Shown here: positions 21,012 to 30,073 of the stretch, piece after piece
Numbering within the stretch: the stretch's first letter is position 1
How the letters are laid out: each line of letters begins with the position of its first letter
NCBI RefSeq assembly: GCF_014205795.1
Contig: NZ_JACHCN010000001.1
Location: 124,001 to 188,000 of the forward strand
Source of the DNA: Rhodanobacter sp. MP7CTX1
GTDB lineage: Bacteria; Pseudomonadota; Gammaproteobacteria; Xanthomonadales; Rhodanobacteraceae
Reading direction: 5' to 3'
DNA: 64,000 bases
Program-made: the position numbers and the translations under genes
Notes under the pieces: model-generated
The model's database searches: none
The model's input: only the letters and a program-made list of their open reading frames with translations
What the model was told of the DNA's origin: nothing

Positions 21012-21506
21012 ATGATTGCCACACTGGATAGTCGATCCCCCTTGTTGCCGGGCCGCTTCGGTTTCCTGATGGGGCTGTATGCGGAAAACTATCACCGGCT
21101 GGCACGCCTGTTCGGCCCGCAGCAGCTGGCGCCGGGACGCTATGTCTCGGATGTGGATGACGGCCTCAACGTGCATCTGCATCTGCAGGAGCGCCATCCG
21201 TACACGCTGGAGCTGGAGCTCACCTACGATTTTGTCGACGCGCATACCGGTCAGCGGGCGCCGTCGGCGCAGTTGCGCATGTACACCGACGCGCATGTGG
21301 CCGAAGCGCTGCATTGCCACCCTGGGCGGCATCTATGGCAGGTGCTGGGCCCCTTTCCGCCGGCGCACACGGTGCTTCAGCATCGCCTGCGCATGAATGG
21401 TTTTCTGTCGCGCTGGCTGGAGTACCTGGGCGAGCAGGGGCATTCCATCGGCACCCTGGAGCGCGACGAATCCAGCGCAAGCCCGATCGAGGCTGCCAGC
21501 AAATAA
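21012..21506 (+). CDS. DUF1249 (YqiB-like) protein of unknown function
   Basis: The 164-residue soluble protein contains the conserved core LMGLYAENYHRL, then LELELTYDF and LRMYTDAHVAEAL, ending NGFLSRWLEYL. It follows ppsR by 25 bp and is probably cotranscribed. In enterobacteria the family member YqiB lies beside nudF and cpdA, so context gives no function here. The start could also be GTG 21003; ATG 21012 is chosen for the conserved start, with CTGGAG about 12 bases before it. Confidence 0.85.
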   Translation: MIATLDSRSPLLPGRFGFLMGLYAENYHRLARLFGPQQLAPGRYVSDVDDGLNVHLHLQERHPYTLELELTYDFVDAHTGQRAPSAQLRMYTDAHVAEALHCHPGRHLWQVLGPFPPAHTVLQHRLRMNGFLSRWLEYLGEQGHSIGTLERDESSASPIEAASK

Positions 21507-21514
21507 CAGGCAAC

Positions 21515-21540
21515 AAAAAACCCGCACCAGGCGGGCTTTC
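21515..21540 (-). terminator. Terminator of the tRNA-Asp/Glu/Ala cluster
   Basis: Read leftward, CCCGCCTGGTGCGGG is followed by six T. It also offers a weaker stem to the convergent DUF1249 gene. Confidence 0.7.
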
Positions 21541-21546
21541 GGTTAG

Positions 21547-21623
21547 TGGCGGAGTGGACGGGACTCGAACCCGCGACCTCCGGCGTGACAGGCCAGCATT
21601 CTAACCGACTGAACTACCACTCC
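21547..21623 (-). tRNA. tRNA-Asp(GUC), second copy
   Basis: Complete 77-base tRNA with CCA and anticodon GTC. It is identical to the 8861 copy except for one compensated acceptor pair. Last gene of a leftward Ala-Glu-Asp cluster. Confidence 0.95.
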
Positions 21624-21712
21624 GCATTTTTCCAACGGTTACTCTGCAACACTTCCAGCGATCCAACTTTAGCCATCCAACCCGACTGCCATACCGCGCT
21701 GCCTGGTTGAAG

Positions 21713-21788
21713 TGGCGTCCCCACGGGGATTCGAACCCCGGTCGCCACCGTGAAAGGGTGATGTCCTAGGCCTCTAGACGATGGGGAC
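21713..21788 (-). tRNA. tRNA-Glu(UUC)
   Basis: Complete 76-base tRNA with CCA. The acceptor GTCCCCA pairs with TGGGGAC and the anticodon is TTC. Middle gene of the cluster. Confidence 0.95.
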
Positions 21789-21798
21789 AAATGTAAGT

Positions 21799-21874
21799 TG
21801 GTGGAGCCAGGCGGGATCGAACCGCCGACCTCCTGCATGCCATGCAGGCGCTCTCCCAGCTGAGCTATGGCCCC
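21799..21874 (-). tRNA. tRNA-Ala(GGC)
   Basis: Complete 76-base tRNA with CCA. The acceptor GGGGCCA pairs with TGGCTCC through wobble pairs, and the anticodon is GGC. First gene of the leftward cluster. Confidence 0.95.
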
Positions 21875-22051
21875 GCCGCTGGAAGCCCGAAAGAATAGGT
21901 CCGAGTCAGATATCCGTCAAGCTTTTTTTCGGCATCGCGATGATTGATGTGATGCGCAGAATGACCGCTCCCACCGATCGAGCGAGTCGAGCGAACCGAT
22001 CATGGAGTGTTCGTTTAAGCTGCCGGTGAGTTGAGCAGGTGCTGAAAGGGC

Positions 22052-23818
22052 ATGCACGAAATCGGATTCATTCGCGACCTTGCCATCGTCATGATCGTGG
22101 CCGGCGCCACCACGATCCTGTTTCAGCGTCTGCGTCAGCCCGTGCTGCTGGGTTACATCCTGGCCGGCGTGTTGATTGGCCCGCATACGCCCGGCGTGCT
22201 GGTGGCCGATCCGCAAGCCATCGATGACATCTCCAATCTCGGCGTGGTACTGCTGATGTTCACGCTGGGGCTGGAATTCAGCGTGCACAAACTGCGTGAA
22301 GTCGGCATCGGGGTGCTCCTGGTCGCGGTGGTCGAAGTCGGTTTGATGCTGTGGATCGGCGTAGGCATCGGCGGACTGTTCGGCTGGAAGGGCATGAATG
22401 CGCTGTTTCTGGGCGCGATCATCTCGTTGTCCTCGACCATGGTGGCCACCCGCACGTTGTCCGAGAGCGGCCAGCGGCGTCAGCCATTCGCCAAGTTGGT
22501 GGTGGGCCTGCTGGTCGCCGAGGACATGCTCACCATCGTCATGCTCACCTTGCTGACGGCGGTGGCAATTCGTGGCTCGGTGCAGGCGCAAACCGCGTTC
22601 ACGCTGGTCGGGCACCTCGGGCTGTTCATGGTCGCGGGAATGATCCTCGGTCTGCTGCTATTGCCGCGGTTGGTCGACTACGTGGCCGGTTTCGGTCGTG
22701 ATGAAACGCTGCTGGTCAGCGTGCTGGGGATCTGTTTTGGAGCCAGTCTGTTCGCGGTCTGGATGGGCTTCAGTGTGGCGCTGGGCGCATTTCTCGCAGG
22801 CGCCGTGGTGGCTGAATCGCGCAGCGTGGGCCGCGTAGTGCGTCTGGTAGAGCCGCTGCGCGACATGTTTGCGGCGCTGTTCTTCGTGGCGATTGGCCTG
22901 AAGATCGATCCGGCGCTGCTGGTGCAATACGCCTTGCCGGCGCTGCTGATCGCCGCCGTGGTGATCGTCGGCAAAACCGTGGTGTGCAGCCTGGGTATTT
23001 TCCTCGTCGGCCACGATCCACGCACGGCATTGCGCTCGGGTTTGGGCATGGCGCAGATCGGCGAATTCTCGTTCGTGATCGCCACGCTTGGGCTTTCGTT
23101 GGGCGTGATCAGCAACTTCATCTACCCGATCGCGGTGGCAGTATCGGTCGTGTGCATGGCGACATCGCCGTATCTGACGCGCTCGGCAGACGGACTGGCC
23201 GATGGCCTGCGACGCGTCACGCCGCGTTCGTTGCAGCTACTCGCGACCAGCTACAGCGGCTGGCTCGAAAACCTCAAGCCGGTCAATGAAAACGCCGCGC
23301 TGGCAGCGATCTTCCGGCGGCTGCTATGGCATATCGCGATCAATGTGCTGTTGGTGGTGACGCTGTTCATGATTGGTGCCTACGTCAACTCACACAACTG
23401 GGACTGGTTCTCGATGTTCGGTATCGGGCGCGACATGCGCCACACGTTGATCTGGGCATGTGCGCTCTTTCTGTCCCTGCCAATACTGACCGCGATCTAC
23501 CGCAAGGCAGAGGCGCTGGGCATGCTGCTGGCCGAGATCGGCATCAGTGAGCGGTTTGCCGGCTCATATACCCAGGCCATCCGGCAGGTGCTTGCCCGGG
23601 TCATTCCCTTGGCAACCCTACTGGCGCTGGCGCTGCTGGTCAGTGTGCTCGGGTCGACGATCCTGCCGCCGCGTGGGGTGGCATTGTCGCTGGTGTTGCT
23701 GGGCGTGGCCTTCGCAGTGGCGCTGTGGCGCGGTTTGGTGCAGCTGCACGCGCGCCTGCAGGCCGCCTTGAAGGAGACGCTGGATAAGCCCGGTTCACCC
23801 GGCAATGGCCCTGGATGA
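22052..23818 (+). CDS. CPA2-family cation:proton antiporter (KefB/YbaL-like, no RCK domain)
   Basis: The 588-residue integral membrane protein has the antiporter core (about 1-385) with some 12 helices. Signatures are QPVLLGYILAGVLIGPH, LLMFTLGLEFS, the discontinuous-helix motif AIISLSSTMVATR, VGLLVAEDMLT and LGMAQIGEFSFVIA. Instead of a TrkA-N/RCK nucleotide-binding domain, the C-terminal 200 residues contain four more predicted helices and end in a short basic tail. The substrate (Na+ or K+ with H+) cannot be told. It stands alone between the tRNA cluster and an FKBP gene. Confidence 0.88.
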   Translation: MHEIGFIRDLAIVMIVAGATTILFQRLRQPVLLGYILAGVLIGPHTPGVLVADPQAIDDISNLGVVLLMFTLGLEFSVHKLREVGIGVLLVAVVEVGLMLWIGVGIGGLFGWKGMNALFLGAIISLSSTMVATRTLSESGQRRQPFAKLVVGLLVAEDMLTIVMLTLLTAVAIRGSVQAQTAFTLVGHLGLFMVAGMILGLLLLPRLVDYVAGFGRDETLLVSVLGICFGASLFAVWMGFSVALGAFLAGAVVAESRSVGRVVRLVEPLRDMFAALFFVAIGLKIDPALLVQYALPALLIAAVVIVGKTVVCSLGIFLVGHDPRTALRSGLGMAQIGEFSFVIATLGLSLGVISNFIYPIAVAVSVVCMATSPYLTRSADGLADGLRRVTPRSLQLLATSYSGWLENLKPVNENAALAAIFRRLLWHIAINVLLVVTLFMIGAYVNSHNWDWFSMFGIGRDMRHTLIWACALFLSLPILTAIYRKAEALGMLLAEIGISERFAGSYTQAIRQVLARVIPLATLLALALLVSVLGSTILPPRGVALSLVLLGVAFAVALWRGLVQLHARLQAALKETLDKPGSPGNGPG

Positions 23819-23972
23819 GCCCGATGAAGGCTCTATGAACCTTTATGTCGACTGACGGTCGTAGTACGGCATCGTTGCCAAGACTGGACAAGCGCCCCAC
23901 AATGTGGGGCCTGCCTCCACTGGGGGGGCCCGGTTGGCAATGCCGGCATATCAAATTACGAGGGAGTTACGA

Positions 23973-24749
23973 ATGAAGCATTTTCTGCGTCCCACGCTGA
24001 CGGCGGCCGCCATGGCTGTTGCGCTGGGCATGACTGCGGGCGTGTACGCTCAGGCTGCCAAAACCGGCGCCGCCGGCACGGGCACGGTCGACAAGGCAAA
24101 GGCTAGCTACGTCGTGGGCTGGGAGATCGCTTCCCAAGTTCCACCAATCATGCGCGATGAGCTGGATCCCGCAGCTGTGGGCCGTGCGGTAACTTCGGCG
24201 CTGTCGGGCCAGAAGCCGACCATGACCGACGCTGAAGCCAAGCAGGTCCATGATGCGTTCATGGCCCAGATCCAGACCAAGTACCAGGCTGAGATGGTCC
24301 GCGTTGGCGCCAAGAACAAGGCCGAGGGCGATGCTTTCCTGGCCAAGAACAAGAGCGCTGCCGGCGTGAAGACGACTGCCTCGGGCCTGCAGTATCAGGT
24401 GATCAGCCAGGGTACCGGCGCTCGCCCGGGTCCGAACGATACCGTGCAGATCGATTACACCGGTTCTTTCGTTAGCGGTGAAGTGTTTGATGCTTCGGCC
24501 AAGCACAACCCGCCAGGTCCGGCTTCGATCCCGCTCGCTGGCGTGATTCCGGGCTTCAAGGAAGGTCTGCAGCTGATGCAGGTCGGTGGCCATTACAAGC
24601 TGTTCATTCCGTCGACACTGGCTTACGGTTCCGAGCCGCGTCCGCCGATGCCGCCAAATGCCACGCTGATCTTCGACGTGACCTTGGTCAAGACCGGCCC
24701 GACGCCGGCTGGTGCTGCCCCGGGTGGCGCTGCCGGTGGTGGTCAGTAA
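23973..24749 (+). CDS. FKBP-type peptidyl-prolyl isomerase, exported (FkpA-like)
   Basis: The 258-residue protein starts with a clear signal peptide (hydrophobic 8-24, cleavage near GVYAQA). It then has the helical FKBP N-terminal dimerisation region (about 40-125) and a C-terminal FKBP fold (about 130-240: VQIDYTGSFVSGEVFDAS, GVIPGFKEGLQLM, YKLFIPSTLAYGS). It should assist folding of envelope proteins in the periplasm. The tail is rich in Gly, Ala and Pro. GAGGGAG before ATG 23973 sets the start. A terminator follows. Confidence 0.93.
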   Translation: MKHFLRPTLTAAAMAVALGMTAGVYAQAAKTGAAGTGTVDKAKASYVVGWEIASQVPPIMRDELDPAAVGRAVTSALSGQKPTMTDAEAKQVHDAFMAQIQTKYQAEMVRVGAKNKAEGDAFLAKNKSAAGVKTTASGLQYQVISQGTGARPGPNDTVQIDYTGSFVSGEVFDASAKHNPPGPASIPLAGVIPGFKEGLQLMQVGGHYKLFIPSTLAYGSEPRPPMPPNATLIFDVTLVKTGPTPAGAAPGGAAGGGQ

Positions 24750-24777
24750 GTCTTAGTCAACGCGGTTGTGACAATCC

Positions 24778-24814
24778 AAAGGGGCGCGGAGTCATTCGCG
24801 CCCCTTTGCTTTTG
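24778..24814 (+). terminator. Terminator after the FKBP gene
   Basis: The stem AAAGGGGCGCG with CGCGCCCCTTT is followed by GCTTTT. Confidence 0.85.
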
Positions 24815-24901
24815 GTGACTGGCAGGTGTCAGGTGCTGGTCGGTACGCGGTTACAATAGGCGGCTACGCAGCACGCTAAAGTTCAGGGAAGTCGTCGCGA
24901 G

Positions 24902-26248
24902 ATGATGAAAATCACTATTTTCGGCACCGGCTATGTTGGCCTGGTCACCGGCGCATGCCTGGCGGAAATGGGCAATCGTGTGGTCTGCGTTGATATCGAT
25001 GCGGCCAAGGTCGAGCGCCTGAAACGTGGCGAGATTCCGATTTACGAGCCAGGGCTGGAGTCGATCGTCCGGCGCAACCATGCCAGTGGGCAGCTTGATT
25101 TCACCATCGATGCGGCGCCTGCAATCGCGCATGGCGATGTGATCTTCATCGCGGTCGGGACACCACCGGACGAAGACGGCAGTGCCGATCTGAAATATGT
25201 ACTGGCGGTGGCTAGAACCATTGGCCGGCACCTGGATCGCTATGCGGTGGTGGTGAACAAATCGACCGTGCCTGTCGGTACCGCTGATCGCGTACGCGAA
25301 ACCGTTGCGGCCGAACTGGTCGCGCGTGCTGCCAGCGTCGAGTTCGATGTGGTGTCCAATCCGGAGTTTCTGAAGGAAGGCGCCGCGGTGGAAGATTGCC
25401 TGCGGCCCGATCGCATCATTGTGGGCGCATCCAGCGAACGCGCGGTTTCGCTATTGCGCAAGTTGTATGCGCCGTTCAATCGCAATCACGACCGCATGGT
25501 GGTGATGGATGAGCGATCGGCCGAGCTGACCAAGTACGCCGCCAATGCGATGCTGGCGACCAAAATCAGTTTCATGAACGAAATAGCGAATATCGCCGAA
25601 CGTGTTGGCGCCGATGTGGAACTGGTACGCCAGGGTATTGGCTCGGACCCACGGATCGGCTACCACTTCATTTATCCGGGCGCGGGTTACGGCGGCTCGT
25701 GTTTTCCCAAAGACGTGCAAGCGCTCGAGCGCACGGCGCGCAGCTACGGTTACGACGCACAGCTGCTTACTGCAGTCGAAGCAGTGAACCTGCAACAGAA
25801 GACCAAGTTGTTCGAGCTGATCTCGCGTCACTTCGACGGATCGGTGGCGGGGAAGACGATTGCATTGTGGGGTCTGGCATTCAAACCCAATACCGATGAC
25901 ATGCGCGAAGCTTCCAGCCGACGTCTGATGGAAGCCTTGTGGAGTGCCGGTGCGAAGGTGCGCGCGTTCGACCCGCAAGCACGCGAGGAAACCCTTCGGC
26001 TGTACGGTGAGCGCGATGATCTGGTGTTGTGCGAGCACGCCTATGACGCGCTGGAAGGCGCCGATGTGCTGGCCATCGTCACCGAATGGAAAGCATTCCG
26101 CAGCGCCGACTTCCAGCGCATCCGCGCTGCGCTGCGCGAGCCGGTCATTTTCGACGGTCGCAATCTCTATGATCCGGTCGCGGTGGAAGAAGCAGGTCTG
26201 GCGTACTACGGTATCGGCCGTGGCCGCAGTCTGCAGATCAAGCAATGA
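24902..26248 (+). CDS. ugd: UDP-glucose 6-dehydrogenase
   Basis: This 448-residue enzyme oxidises UDP-glucose twice to UDP-glucuronate, a precursor for exopolysaccharide and lipid A modification. The N-terminal Rossmann motif is [10 protein letters not shown] (about 5-14). The active-site Cys267 lies in [14 protein letters not shown], and the C-terminal UDP-binding domain starts near residue 315. No polysaccharide genes adjoin it. The start is ATG 24902 or 24905. It overlaps slyX by four bases. Confidence 0.96.
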   Translation: MMKITIFGTGYVGLVTGACLAEMGNRVVCVDIDAAKVERLKRGEIPIYEPGLESIVRRNHASGQLDFTIDAAPAIAHGDVIFIAVGTPPDEDGSADLKYVLAVARTIGRHLDRYAVVVNKSTVPVGTADRVRETVAAELVARAASVEFDVVSNPEFLKEGAAVEDCLRPDRIIVGASSERAVSLLRKLYAPFNRNHDRMVVMDERSAELTKYAANAMLATKISFMNEIANIAERVGADVELVRQGIGSDPRIGYHFIYPGAGYGGSCFPKDVQALERTARSYGYDAQLLTAVEAVNLQQKTKLFELISRHFDGSVAGKTIALWGLAFKPNTDDMREASSRRLMEALWSAGAKVRAFDPQAREETLRLYGERDDLVLCEHAYDALEGADVLAIVTEWKAFRSADFQRIRAALREPVIFDGRNLYDPVAVEEAGLAYYGIGRGRSLQIKQ

Positions 26249-26460
26249 ACGACACCCTCGAACAACGGCTGGCCGAACTGGAGGTCAAACTGACTTTCAT
26301 CGATGACACGGTGCAGGCGCTGATGACGGCAGATGCCGATCAGTCGATGCGGATTGCCGCGCTGGAACGTTCGCTGCGCGAGCTGCGCGGCGAGCTTTCA
26401 TCGATGCGCGTTGCGCAGGCCGACGATCCGCACACCGAACCACCGCCGCCGCACTACTGA
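26245..26460 (+). CDS. slyX: SlyX family protein
   Basis: The 71-residue, mostly coiled-coil protein ([16 protein letters not shown], heptads to about 55) has a Pro-His tail (PPPPHY) typical of SlyX. Its function is unknown. The ATGA overlap with ugd implies coupled translation. Confidence 0.88.
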   Translation: MNDTLEQRLAELEVKLTFIDDTVQALMTADADQSMRIAALERSLRELRGELSSMRVAQADDPHTEPPPPHY

Positions 26461-26530
26461 CCGACGACCTCGATTCTCACAAAATCTCCGATTCCGACCT
26501 ACACAAAGTCTGCGACCACGGATCACCCTC

Positions 26531-27130
26531 ATGGCCGATTCCCTGCGCGATCAGCTGCTCAAGAGCGGCATCGTCAAACAAGTTCAACAAGAACGGGGCC
26601 AACAAGACCGCGTTCGCGAGCAAAAGCGTACGCCGCCACCGGCGCAAGCTGGCAAGCCTGCCCACAAAAACGCGAAGCCCCATCCGTCATCGCACGTACC
26701 GCGGCCGCCGCGTCGGGATCAGGGCGAGATGGATCTCGCCAAGGCTTATGCGATTCGTGCGCAAACCGAAGCCAGCGAACGCAAACGCATCGAGCAGGAG
26801 GCGGCCGAACAGGCCCGCCTGCGCCGTGAGCGTAAACTCAAAATTCAGCAGCTCCTCGACGGCAAGGCGCTCAACAAGGCCGAGGCTGATCAGCCGCGCA
26901 ATTTCGAATATGGCGGCAAGATCCGGCGGGTGCATGTCGACGCCGCACAGCTGACAGCGCTCAACGCCGGCGAGCTGGGTGTCGTGCAGCAAGGGGGGCG
27001 CTATTTGCTGGTCAGTCGCGAGGTCGCCGAACAGGTACGCGAAATCGATTCACATCAGCTGGCGTTGCTGGTCGATCCGAATGCCACCGGCGTGGGCGAT
27101 GACGGCGTGCCCGACGACTTGATGTGGTGA
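26531..27130 (+). CDS. DUF2058 (YaiL-like) protein
   Basis: The 199-residue protein begins MADSLRDQLLKSGIVKQ, the family start. It continues with a basic, Pro-rich linker (30-70), a charged coiled coil (about 75-115) and a globular C-terminus (NFEYGGKIRRVHV to LLVDPN). YaiL-type proteins are nucleoprotein or polysome associated by report, but the function is not settled. Likely cotranscribed with ugd and slyX; a terminator follows. Confidence 0.88.
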   Translation: MADSLRDQLLKSGIVKQVQQERGQQDRVREQKRTPPPAQAGKPAHKNAKPHPSSHVPRPPRRDQGEMDLAKAYAIRAQTEASERKRIEQEAAEQARLRRERKLKIQQLLDGKALNKAEADQPRNFEYGGKIRRVHVDAAQLTALNAGELGVVQQGGRYLLVSREVAEQVREIDSHQLALLVDPNATGVGDDGVPDDLMW

Positions 27131-27137
27131 GTGGAAG

Positions 27138-27163
27138 CAGGGACTCTCGTCCCTGTTTCTTTG
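27138..27163 (+). terminator. Terminator after the DUF2058 gene
   Basis: CAGGGAC, loop TCTC, GTCCCTG, then TTTCTTT, at the convergent junction with the beta-oxidation gene. Confidence 0.7.
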
Positions 27164-29266
27164 CTATGGGATCACGAGGTCACTCTGCGCCAGCGCGGGA
27201 TGACCCCACCCATTTTTCGGGCTGAAACGTTCGCCATAGCGCTGGGCTAACTGCTCCAGTTTCAGCTTGACCTTGTCGATGCCTTCGCTGCGCGCGTACT
27301 GAATCGGGCCGCCCCGGAACGGGGCAAAGCCGGTGCCGAAGATCACGCCGGCATCGAGCAGGTCGGCGTCGTCGACCACGCCGTCCGCGAGGCAGGCGAT
27401 CGCCTCATTGACCATCGGCAGAATCATGCGCTCCTGCAGGTCAGGCGGCATGACGTAGTGCTGGTCGACCTCGGGTTTTATCGGCTTGCCGTCCTGCCAC
27501 ACATACAGGCCCTGGCCATCCTTCTTGCCGCGCTTGCCGGCGGCGAGTTTTTCGTCCAGCCCCGGCGGCACTTCCAGCCCAAGGAACGGCGCGAGTTCCT
27601 TGCCGACCGAGGCACAGACGTCCAGGCCAACGGTGTCGGCCAGTTCGATTGGCCCCATCGGCATGCCGAATTTTTTCGCCTCGCGATCCAGCACAGGGCC
27701 CGGCACGCCTTCGCTGTACAGGCGCATCGCTTCGAGCAGATAGGGCATCAGGATACGGTTGACGAGAAAGCCCGGCGTACCCTTCACTACCACCGGCAGC
27801 TTGCCGATTGCCTTGCAGAATGCCAGCGCGCGCTTCTCGATCACCGGATCGAGCTGGTCGTGCCGCACGACCTCGACCAACGGCATCTGCGCCACCGGAT
27901 TGAAGAAGTGCAGGCCGAGAAAGCGCTGCGGTGCCTTGAGACCCTGGCGCAGTTCGTCCAATGGGATGCTGGAGGTGTTGCTGGCGAGAATCTCGTCGCC
28001 CTGGAACTGCGGCTCGATCGCTTCGTACAACTCGCGCTTGGCCTCGGCGTTTTCATAGATCGCCTCGATCGCCAGGTCGGCCTGCGCCACGCCCTTGCCC
28101 TCGACATCGGCGCGCAGACGGCGAGTGGTCTGCGCGACTTTGTCCGGGTTCTTGAGCTTTTTCTCATAAAGCTGTCGGGCGCGATCCAGTGCAGGCTGGA
28201 TGTATTTCATCTCGCGGTCCTGCAGGGTGACCTCGAAACCCTTGAACGCCGCCCACGCAGCGATGTCGCCCCCCATCACGCCGGCGCCCACCACGTGCAC
28301 ATGCTTGATAGCTGGATCGGTGCCACCGCCCAGGCCCTTCAGCCGCTCCTGCAGGAAGAAGACGCGGATCAGGTTCTGTGCGGTGGGCGTCTGCGCCAGT
28401 TTGGCGACCGAATGTGCTTCCAGTTTCAGCCGCTGCTGGATGTTGCCGCCGCCACGCTTCCATACGTCGATCATGGCAAACGGAGCGGGGTAGTGTTCCT
28501 TGCGCACCTTCGCTGCTGTCTGCTTGAGCACCATCGGCGCGATGATCTGCCGGGCCAGCCACGTATTGCTGGCCCACGCCTTGGCGCGTCGCGCGAATGG
28601 GCGCGGCTCGGGCCGACGCAGCAGCAGGCGGGCCTCGGCCAGTAGTTCCTCCGGGCGGCTCAGCCGATCGACTACACCGAGCGCGAGCGCGCGTTTAGCC
28701 GACAGCGATTTGCCCGTCAGCATCACGGGCAGGGCATCCATGGCACCGATCAATCGCGGCAGGCGTGCGGTGCCGCCCCAGCCGGGGTGGATCCCGAGCA
28801 TCACTTCAGGCAGGGCGATCTTCGTCTTGTCGTCGTCCGCGGCGATGCGCTGACTACAGGCCAGGATCAGTTCGGTTCCTCCACCCATGCACGCGCCGTG
28901 TACCGCCGCTACCGTGGGGCAGGGCAGGCGGGCCAGTGCTTCATAGATGCGCTGGCCGTGCGTGATGTTTTCATGGACGGTTTCGTGTTTGGCGTATTCG
29001 ACAAATTCCTTGATGTCGGCACCCACCGCGAATCCCGCCGGCTTCGCCGAATGGATGATGACGCCTGCCGGTTTTTCGATCGCCAGCCGTTCGACGATCA
29101 ATTCGAACTCATCCAGCACCGCTCGCGAAATCGCGTTGACGCTGCTGTTGGCACGATCAAGACTCAGGACGACAACGCCGTCGTCGCCTTCGCTGGTCTT
29201 CCAGTGATTGAAGCGCAATCCTTCGAACATGGGGGCTGCAGGCGTGGTTGAGGTGGTCTGAACCAT
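27164..29266 (-). CDS. Bifunctional enoyl-CoA hydratase / 3-hydroxyacyl-CoA dehydrogenase (FadB/FadJ-like)
   Basis: The 700-residue fusion enzyme covers two steps of fatty-acid beta-oxidation. The N-terminal crotonase domain (about 15-200) has the oxyanion and catalytic region VHGACMGGGTELILACSQR and LPEVMLGIHPGWGG. The NAD-binding domain has GAGVMGG near 326-332, ASNTSSIPL and LHFFNPV, and two C-terminal dehydrogenase domains close the protein. No thiolase (fadA) gene adjoins, unlike typical fadBA operons. ATG 29266 is chosen; ATG 29230 is the alternative, and further upstream in-frame codons have no ribosome binding site. Confidence 0.92.
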   Translation of the reverse strand: MVQTTSTTPAAPMFEGLRFNHWKTSEGDDGVVVLSLDRANSSVNAISRAVLDEFELIVERLAIEKPAGVIIHSAKPAGFAVGADIKEFVEYAKHETVHENITHGQRIYEALARLPCPTVAAVHGACMGGGTELILACSQRIAADDDKTKIALPEVMLGIHPGWGGTARLPRLIGAMDALPVMLTGKSLSAKRALALGVVDRLSRPEELLAEARLLLRRPEPRPFARRAKAWASNTWLARQIIAPMVLKQTAAKVRKEHYPAPFAMIDVWKRGGGNIQQRLKLEAHSVAKLAQTPTAQNLIRVFFLQERLKGLGGGTDPAIKHVHVVGAGVMGGDIAAWAAFKGFEVTLQDREMKYIQPALDRARQLYEKKLKNPDKVAQTTRRLRADVEGKGVAQADLAIEAIYENAEAKRELYEAIEPQFQGDEILASNTSSIPLDELRQGLKAPQRFLGLHFFNPVAQMPLVEVVRHDQLDPVIEKRALAFCKAIGKLPVVVKGTPGFLVNRILMPYLLEAMRLYSEGVPGPVLDREAKKFGMPMGPIELADTVGLDVCASVGKELAPFLGLEVPPGLDEKLAAGKRGKKDGQGLYVWQDGKPIKPEVDQHYVMPPDLQERMILPMVNEAIACLADGVVDDADLLDAGVIFGTGFAPFRGGPIQYARSEGIDKVKLKLEQLAQRYGERFSPKNGWGHPALAQSDLVIP

Positions 29267-29535
29267 ACCGTTCTGCTGCCATGATTGCGAGATGTGACGG
29301 GGATGCTTGACCGTCAGGTGAAGCAGGTGTGAAATCGAAGTCCGGTCAGGAGGCGCTCTGTCGAGGCTGACTGGCCCCGGCAAAGATGGCGGCTGGACTT
29401 GGCGGCGGGTGGCTCAACTCGCCGTGGTTCCAAGGAAGCCGCCACAAGCGGACAAATCCTGACAAATTATCCCGTCAGCTGTTGACGGGCCTGGCTATAC
29501 CGGCAATACCGCCGGCACCTCAGGACGGGAACGCA

Positions 29536-30030
29536 ATGACTTCCGCGATGGCTTCTGCTCCACCGCAAGCCGGTACCGAGATTTTCGAGCACATTCTGGC
29601 TGCATCCAGCGGTCTGGTGGTGCTGGACAGCAAGGACGTCCATGAACTGATCAATCAGTTCCGCGTGATTGCCCGACATAGCGGCCAGGCCGTGTATCTG
29701 TGGCAGCCCGACACCGGCCTGAGCAGCCTGCGCGACGTGCACGTCCGGGTGCCGGATTGTCAGCGGCTGGGTAACGCACTGCGCTACATGCAGCAGAGCA
29801 TGCATTTTGGCGTCTATTTGCTGGTGGGGCTGGAATTGCCGTTGTCGGCGATGGATGCGACTTTGCTGCGCCAACTTGCACGCTCGCCGAAAGACCACTT
29901 GCGGCGGGTAGTGCTGATCGACGTTCCGGCGGCGCTCGCCGAACATCTGGGTGATCTGGCGACGCATTTGCGCTCTGAGGACAGCCAGCCGCAGCGCCTG
30001 CGCCTGCGCGACGGCCGGTGGCTGGTTTGA
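29536..30030 (+). CDS. Unrecognised 164-residue protein, possible Ycf46-type N-terminal domain
   Basis: I do not recognise a named family with confidence. The alpha/beta pattern reads LVVLDSKDVHELINQF, then AVYLWQPDTGLSSL, LGNALRYMQQSMHFGVYLLVGLELPLS, LLRQLARSPKDHLRRVVLIDVP and LAEHLGDLATHL. This order (a value/strand start, a YxW-D-GL turn, a 'length-ALxxM' helix, a buried strand and a final VVLI strand) resembles the region that precedes the AAA+ module in Ycf46/SpoVK-like ATPases, but no ATPase follows. It ends 43 bp before the GGDEF/EAL gene on the same strand and may be cotranscribed. ATG 29536 follows GACGGGAACG. Confidence 0.55.
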   Translation: MTSAMASAPPQAGTEIFEHILAASSGLVVLDSKDVHELINQFRVIARHSGQAVYLWQPDTGLSSLRDVHVRVPDCQRLGNALRYMQQSMHFGVYLLVGLELPLSAMDATLLRQLARSPKDHLRRVVLIDVPAALAEHLGDLATHLRSEDSQPQRLRLRDGRWLV

Positions 30031-30073
30031 GATTGGACACTTCGAGGCCGGAAACTTTGAGGCAAGTGAGCGA

